Positions 6,764 to 9,198 of a stretch of 9,198 bases of DNA are shown piece after piece (within the stretch, counting starts at the first letter, position 1; the number at the start of each line of letters is the position of its first letter). The stretch covers positions 1 to 9,198 of the forward strand of contig DASSKW010000054.1 in NCBI GenBank assembly GCA_035690065.1, in the 5' to 3' direction. The notes under the pieces were generated by a model. It was not told where the DNA came from. It searched no databases and saw nothing but the letters and a program-made list of their open reading frames with translations. Origin of the DNA: DASSKW01 sp035690065 (GTDB lineage: Bacteria; Pseudomonadota; Gammaproteobacteria; Natronospirales; REEB76). The position numbers and the translations under genes were made by a program.

Positions 6764-6910
6764 ATGTCCAGTCAAGCCGGCGCAGCTCAGTTGGGTGAGT
6801 CCGGTGGTTTGATCGAAATGCCGGCGGCATTTCGATCCGGACGAGCGCCCGAACACGACGTTCGGGCTGGGGTTCAAAACTGCGATTTCGTATCGCCAGG
6901 GACGGCGTAG
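6764..6910 (+). CDS. Doubtful 48-residue small ORF in the tRNA leader
   Basis: This frame has an unusually good ribosome-binding site, AAGGGGG six nt before the ATG, better than that of several real genes here. The 48-residue product begins MSSQAGAAQLGESGGLIEMP and has no recognised domain, membrane segment or signal peptide. It runs straight through the tRNA-like segment and three hairpins described below, so its sequence is probably dictated by RNA structure rather than protein function. A leader peptide is possible. The frame is also open upstream to the ATG at 6695. Confidence 0.2.
   Translation: MSSQAGAAQLGESGGLIEMPAAFRSGRAPEHDVRAGVQNCDFVSPGTA
6776..6799 (+). repeat. Near copy of the 5' end of tRNA-Thr
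   Basis: GCCGGCGCAGCTCAGTTGGG (6776–6795) matches the first 20 bases of the tRNA-Thr gene (6927–6946) at 18 positions. It is followed by TGAG, giving a D-arm-like GCTC–loop–GAGT. After this point the match to the tRNA ends: no anticodon arm or acceptor 3' strand can be found. It is therefore a partial duplication or tRNA relic 151 bp upstream of the intact gene, not a working tRNA. Confidence 0.65.
6811..6899 (+). other. Three consecutive hairpins in the tRNA-Thr leader
   Basis: Hairpin 1 has perfect 12-base arms GATCGAAATGCC (6811–6822) and GGCATTTCGATC (6826–6837) around a 3-base loop. Hairpin 2 has perfect 8-base arms GCCCGAAC (6847–6854) and GTTCGGGC (6860–6867). Hairpin 3 pairs GCGAT (6882–6886) with ATCGC (6892–6896), extended by CT/AG across a one-base bulge. 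Together with the tRNA-like 5' segment they suggest a structured RNA, a repeat element or a processed tRNA leader. None is followed by a T-run, so they are not intrinsic terminators. A TACAAT box at 6674–6679 could be the –10 element of a transcript containing them. Confidence 0.6.
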
Positions 6911-6926
6911 CGTGCGTGTCAGATAT

Positions 6927-7002
6927 GCCGGCGTAGCTCAGTTGGTAGAGCAACTGATTTGTAATCAGTGGGTCGGGAGTTCGATTCTCTCCGCCGGCAC
7001 CA
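6927..7002 (+). tRNA. tRNA-Thr (anticodon UGU)
   Basis: A complete 76-nt cloverleaf. The acceptor arm GCCGGCG pairs with CGCCGGC (6992–6998). The D arm is GCTC-AGTTGGTA-GAGC. The anticodon stem ACTGA/TCAGT encloses loop TTTGTAA, which gives anticodon TGT (reads ACA). The T arm contains GTTCGATTC. Discriminator A and an encoded CCA end (7000–7002) are present. It resembles the gammaproteobacterial thrU gene that normally opens the tRNA-Thr/Tyr/Gly/Thr–tuf cluster, but none of those partners follows here. Confidence 0.97.
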
Positions 7003-7179
7003 TATTTATCAATGACTTACACGCGACAGGTAAAGGAAGCCGGTCGCTGTGTAGACGATTTTGTAGACCAATCTGAGCTGCCTCAACTGAATATTCGGGT
7101 AGGTATCCATCCCAACCCAATGGGTGTATGCTTTTGTGTAAGGTTTTGCTTTCTCCAAATAATATTTAGGATGGACACC

Positions 7180-7968
7180 ATGGTAATGAGCAGAGGCAAG
7201 CTGTCTCAGGCTCCTGTTATCTATAGCCTAATTCATGTCCGATTTTCTCCGATTCTTGCAATACAGAGCCATATCTCAGCAATCCAAGATAGGCTTCGCT
7301 CGAAATATCCACGATATCAGCATGGGCAGCTCCAATCGTTCCGAATCAGCCCGGACGGAAAATCTGAAGTTGTGTCTTCTGATCCTCGATGGGAATTTGC
7401 GACAAAGGACAATATTGCGGGAGTTGTGCTTCAGACAGGGTCATTTCTATTCCATACAACTGCGTATACAACGTTCGATGAATTTCTCGATAATGCCATT
7501 GAGACATTGAGTGTAATAGGCGAAATTGCAAATATTTCCCTAGTTGAGCGAATCGGTGTTCGTTATATAGATTCAGTTGTGCCCAATGATGGCGAATTAC
7601 TCGATGAGTATATCGACTCATCGATGATGGGATTCCCTTTCAACAAGGTTAAAAATTTAAATTTGTCGTATTCATTTACGCAGACTCATGGGAGAACTCC
7701 CGATGGAGAACTGGTAGCTAAGCTAGTAATAAATAATGAAGGCGCACATCTTCCAATAGATTTAAACCCATGTAATTTAACCATTAATCGCAAGATACCT
7801 AAAGATAGATTTACTGCGTTAATTGATACTGATCATTTTTATGTTCCGGGAACACCAATTGATTTCGATATTGAAAGCATCAGTAAACGAATAGATTCAA
7901 TGCATGTCGCGATATCAGAGATATTCTGGGCAACAATTACAGAAAAAGCGTATTTGCGCTGGAAGTAA
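7180..7968 (+). CDS. TIGR04255-family protein (sporadically distributed, function unknown)
   Basis: I recognise the TIGR04255 pattern: an N-terminal strand QAPVIYSLIHVRFSPI (about 10–25), WEF (71–73) leading into LQTGSFLFHTTAYTTFDEF (84–102), and the hallmark RIGVRYIDSVVP (124–135). The product is soluble, 262 residues, which is the family's usual size, and has no signal peptide or membrane segment. TIGR04255 proteins occur patchily on mobile DNA; their activity is not established to my knowledge. I chose the ATG at 7180 because AGGA lies about 8 nt upstream; ATGs at 7171 and 7186 are alternatives. The frame is open back to 7012, but that stretch looks non-coding. The next gene starts 3 bp after the stop, implying an operon. 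The AT-rich codon use contrasts with the core genes. Confidence 0.8.
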   Translation: MVMSRGKLSQAPVIYSLIHVRFSPILAIQSHISAIQDRLRSKYPRYQHGQLQSFRISPDGKSEVVSSDPRWEFATKDNIAGVVLQTGSFLFHTTAYTTFDEFLDNAIETLSVIGEIANISLVERIGVRYIDSVVPNDGELLDEYIDSSMMGFPFNKVKNLNLSYSFTQTHGRTPDGELVAKLVINNEGAHLPIDLNPCNLTINRKIPKDRFTALIDTDHFYVPGTPIDFDIESISKRIDSMHVAISEIFWATITEKAYLRWK

Positions 7969-7971
7969 TTC

Positions 7972-8724
7972 ATGGAAAACACGGCTAATTCAAGAAATAC
8001 ATTTTCAAAGACCTCCTCCAATATGGACAGCAAGGACAACACTGCGCCAAAAATGCAAGACGCTTTAGATGTCACTAGAATTTTTTACGAACAATCTTCA
8101 TCGGAAAATTATCTAGCTTTTTTCAATAAGGCAGTGGTCTCGGGGGCATTGGCTTTGCTAGTTGTTGGTAGTGGCGGTGCTATTACATCTATAGAGCGCG
8201 CGGGTTCAACTGGGAGTCGTTCTATTCTGCAATATCCAATTTTAGCTAGGCGACCGGAACGCAGAAAAATATTACGAGCCCGTGATCAGTTGTTGGCCAT
8301 CAAGAATAGTCTCGGCATAACCTTGTCTGATATGGCTGGAATTTTATTGGTTGGTAGGCCTGCAATATATGAATGGTTAAATGGAACCGAGCCACGTAGA
8401 AGTAATCAAGCCCGTATTTCGCAATTTTATAATCTTTCATTATATTGGGATGAGCTAACTAAATATAAATTAGGAGGCCAAATCCATATTTTGTTTGAAG
8501 ATGGACATGCTTTATTTGAAAAATTGTCATCTGAGAATTTGGACATTGACGGGATACGAAGCGATCTAAAGGTCTTGGCGCATAAGGTGAATTTGTCTAA
8601 GAAGGCTAAACAAGATCGGTCGATTGCAAGGAAGATGAAAGAAGCTGGATTTCAACCGATGCCCAAGGAAATAGCTGCTGCAACAAAACGGCATATATCT
8701 CCATCGTGGATAGACGAAGAGTGA
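7972..8724 (+). CDS. HTH-like protein with a central hydrophobic segment, function unknown
   Basis: A 250-residue protein whose family I do not recognise. Residues 1–30 are polar and low in complexity (Asn/Ser/Thr-rich). Residues 54–70 (AVVSGALALLVVGSGGA) form a short hydrophobic stretch that could be a membrane segment or a buried helix. Residues about 104–138 (RDQLLAIKNSLGITLSDMAG … RPAIYEWLNG) read like a helix-turn-helix of the Xre or antitoxin-Xre kind, with the YEWLNG end typical of such folds. The C-terminus (about 205–240) is Lys/Arg-rich. The ATG is 3 bp after the upstream gene and has GGAAG about 8 nt before it. Starts at Met18 or Met28 are possible and would drop part of the polar tail. 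It is probably cotranscribed and acts with its neighbours; a DNA-binding or sensor role is a guess. Confidence 0.7.
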   Translation: MENTANSRNTFSKTSSNMDSKDNTAPKMQDALDVTRIFYEQSSSENYLAFFNKAVVSGALALLVVGSGGAITSIERAGSTGSRSILQYPILARRPERRKILRARDQLLAIKNSLGITLSDMAGILLVGRPAIYEWLNGTEPRRSNQARISQFYNLSLYWDELTKYKLGGQIHILFEDGHALFEKLSSENLDIDGIRSDLKVLAHKVNLSKKAKQDRSIARKMKEAGFQPMPKEIAAATKRHISPSWIDEE

Positions 8725-8737
8725 ATAGAAGCGGATT

Positions 8738-9198
8738 ATGCCTATTCACGACGAAATTCGTGCGCTTGGTTGGCTGCAAGGCTCGTTTTTTAGTGAGGCA
8801 AACAATGGGAGATTGGCTGAGCTAATTGGCGCGGAGATTCCAGAGGGTAGTTTGGCGTTAGTGATTACGCACACGTGTGATTTAGTCCATCCCAGTATAA
8901 GAGCTGAGCCCTACGTTGAATTAATAGTTGCCACCAGATTAATAGGTAATCCGGACCCTGGGTGTGAAAATTGCAGGAGCACACGTAAGCTCCATTTACC
9001 TGTTCAATATTCCGATGGCAGAACCGGGCATATTGAACTAAAACAGGCGGCTACCTGCCGTATCTCAAGAGAACTGCTACAAGAACTACCGCCTTCCAGA
9101 GATGTTTCGCTGAGCCACGATGAAAAAATAAAATTGACAAGTTGGCTGGCGCTTCGTTACATGCGGGCTACATTCCCGGACAATTTTGAGAGGCGCAT
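8738..9198 (+). CDS. Unrecognised Cys-containing protein (N-terminal part, cut by window edge)
   Basis: An open frame starts at the ATG 13 bp after the previous stop and continues for 153 codons to the window end. The ribosome-binding site is weak (AGCGGA about 5 nt upstream). Visible features are GWLQGSFFSE (11–20), a hydrophobic strand ALVITHTCDLVHP (40–52) with a Cys-Asp pair, EPYVELIVATRL (57–68), a CxxC pair at 76 and 79 (PGCENCRSTRKLHLP) and RYMRATFPDNFERR at the end. Cys47, Cys76, Cys79 and His45/His51 could form a metal site, but I cannot name the family. Codon use and spacing put it in one operon with the two genes before it. The C-terminus, and so the family assignment, may become clear outside the window. 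Confidence 0.7.
   Translation, partial: MPIHDEIRALGWLQGSFFSEANNGRLAELIGAEIPEGSLALVITHTCDLVHPSIRAEPYVELIVATRLIGNPDPGCENCRSTRKLHLPVQYSDGRTGHIELKQAATCRISRELLQELPPSRDVSLSHDEKIKLTSWLALRYMRATFPDNFERR

Larger units (their letters stand above)
7003..9198. mobile_element. Left end of a putative genomic island at tRNA-Thr
   Basis: From the base after the tRNA CCA end the DNA becomes much richer in A and T. As hand counts, bases 8461–8520 are 17/60 G+C, against 41/60 at 3781–3840 in plsY. Codon choice shifts to AAA, ATA, TTA and AAT. The genes are sporadic or unknown, and the expected tRNA-Tyr/Gly/Thr and tuf genes do not follow. The 7003–7179 stretch holds no convincing gene, attachment repeat or integrase. 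The right end lies outside the window, so island identity is an inference from position and composition. Confidence 0.6.

Noticed and set aside
6811..6867. Integron attC site or CRISPR repeat
   Set aside because: The arms do not match the attC core consensus, there is no integrase or cassette context, and the hairpins are not direct repeats with spacers.
6776..6900. A second functional tRNA or an intron-containing tRNA upstream of tRNA-Thr
   Set aside because: Only the 5' strand and D arm are tRNA-like; no anticodon arm and no complementary acceptor 3' strand can be found before 6927.
7012..7179. N-terminal extension of the TIGR04255 gene back to 7012
   Set aside because: The added 56 residues do not resemble the family, the ATG at 7012 lies 9 bases after the tRNA end without a ribosome-binding site, and a better start with AGGA exists at 7180.

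Overview
The window looks like the chromosome of a GC-rich, probably halotolerant gammaproteobacterium. The order birA–coaX–SPOR-domain gene–tRNA-Thr is the one that usually leads into the tRNA/tuf cluster of that class, and the organism carries an ectoine (compatible-solute) locus. The genus cannot be named from this sequence.

Bases 1–3225 (minus strand) hold an ectoine cluster, read from high to low coordinates: ectR (MarR-type regulator), a 215-bp gap with a weak terminator, then ask (aspartate kinase), ectA and the first 245 codons of ectB, which runs off the left edge. The kinase feeds aspartate toward aspartate-semialdehyde; EctB and EctA then make N-gamma-acetyldiaminobutyrate. The expected ectoine synthase gene ectC is not in the window. 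Placing ask first, overlapping ectA, differs from the common ectABC-ask order.

Bases 3226–3368 form a divergent intergenic region with palindromes suited to a MarR dimer. Bases 3369–6652 (plus strand) are core genes: plsY (phospholipid synthesis), birA (biotin ligase/repressor), coaX (type III pantothenate kinase) and a SPOR-domain envelope protein. An imperfect long inverted repeat lies between birA and coaX.

Bases 6653–6926 are an unusual leader in front of tRNA-Thr(UGU). It contains a near copy of the tRNA 5' end followed by three hairpins, overlapping a 48-codon reading frame of doubtful coding status. The tRNA itself (6927–7002) is intact.

Immediately after the tRNA, base composition drops sharply and codon use changes. 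The expected tRNA-Tyr/Gly/Thr and tuf genes are absent; instead there are three tightly spaced plus-strand genes of sporadic or unknown families: a TIGR04255-family protein, an HTH-like protein with a hydrophobic segment, and an unrecognised Cys-containing protein cut by the right edge. This is best read as the left end of a genomic island at tRNA-Thr, and the three genes are the best candidate here for an undescribed cassette. No integrase, transposase or CRISPR array is visible.
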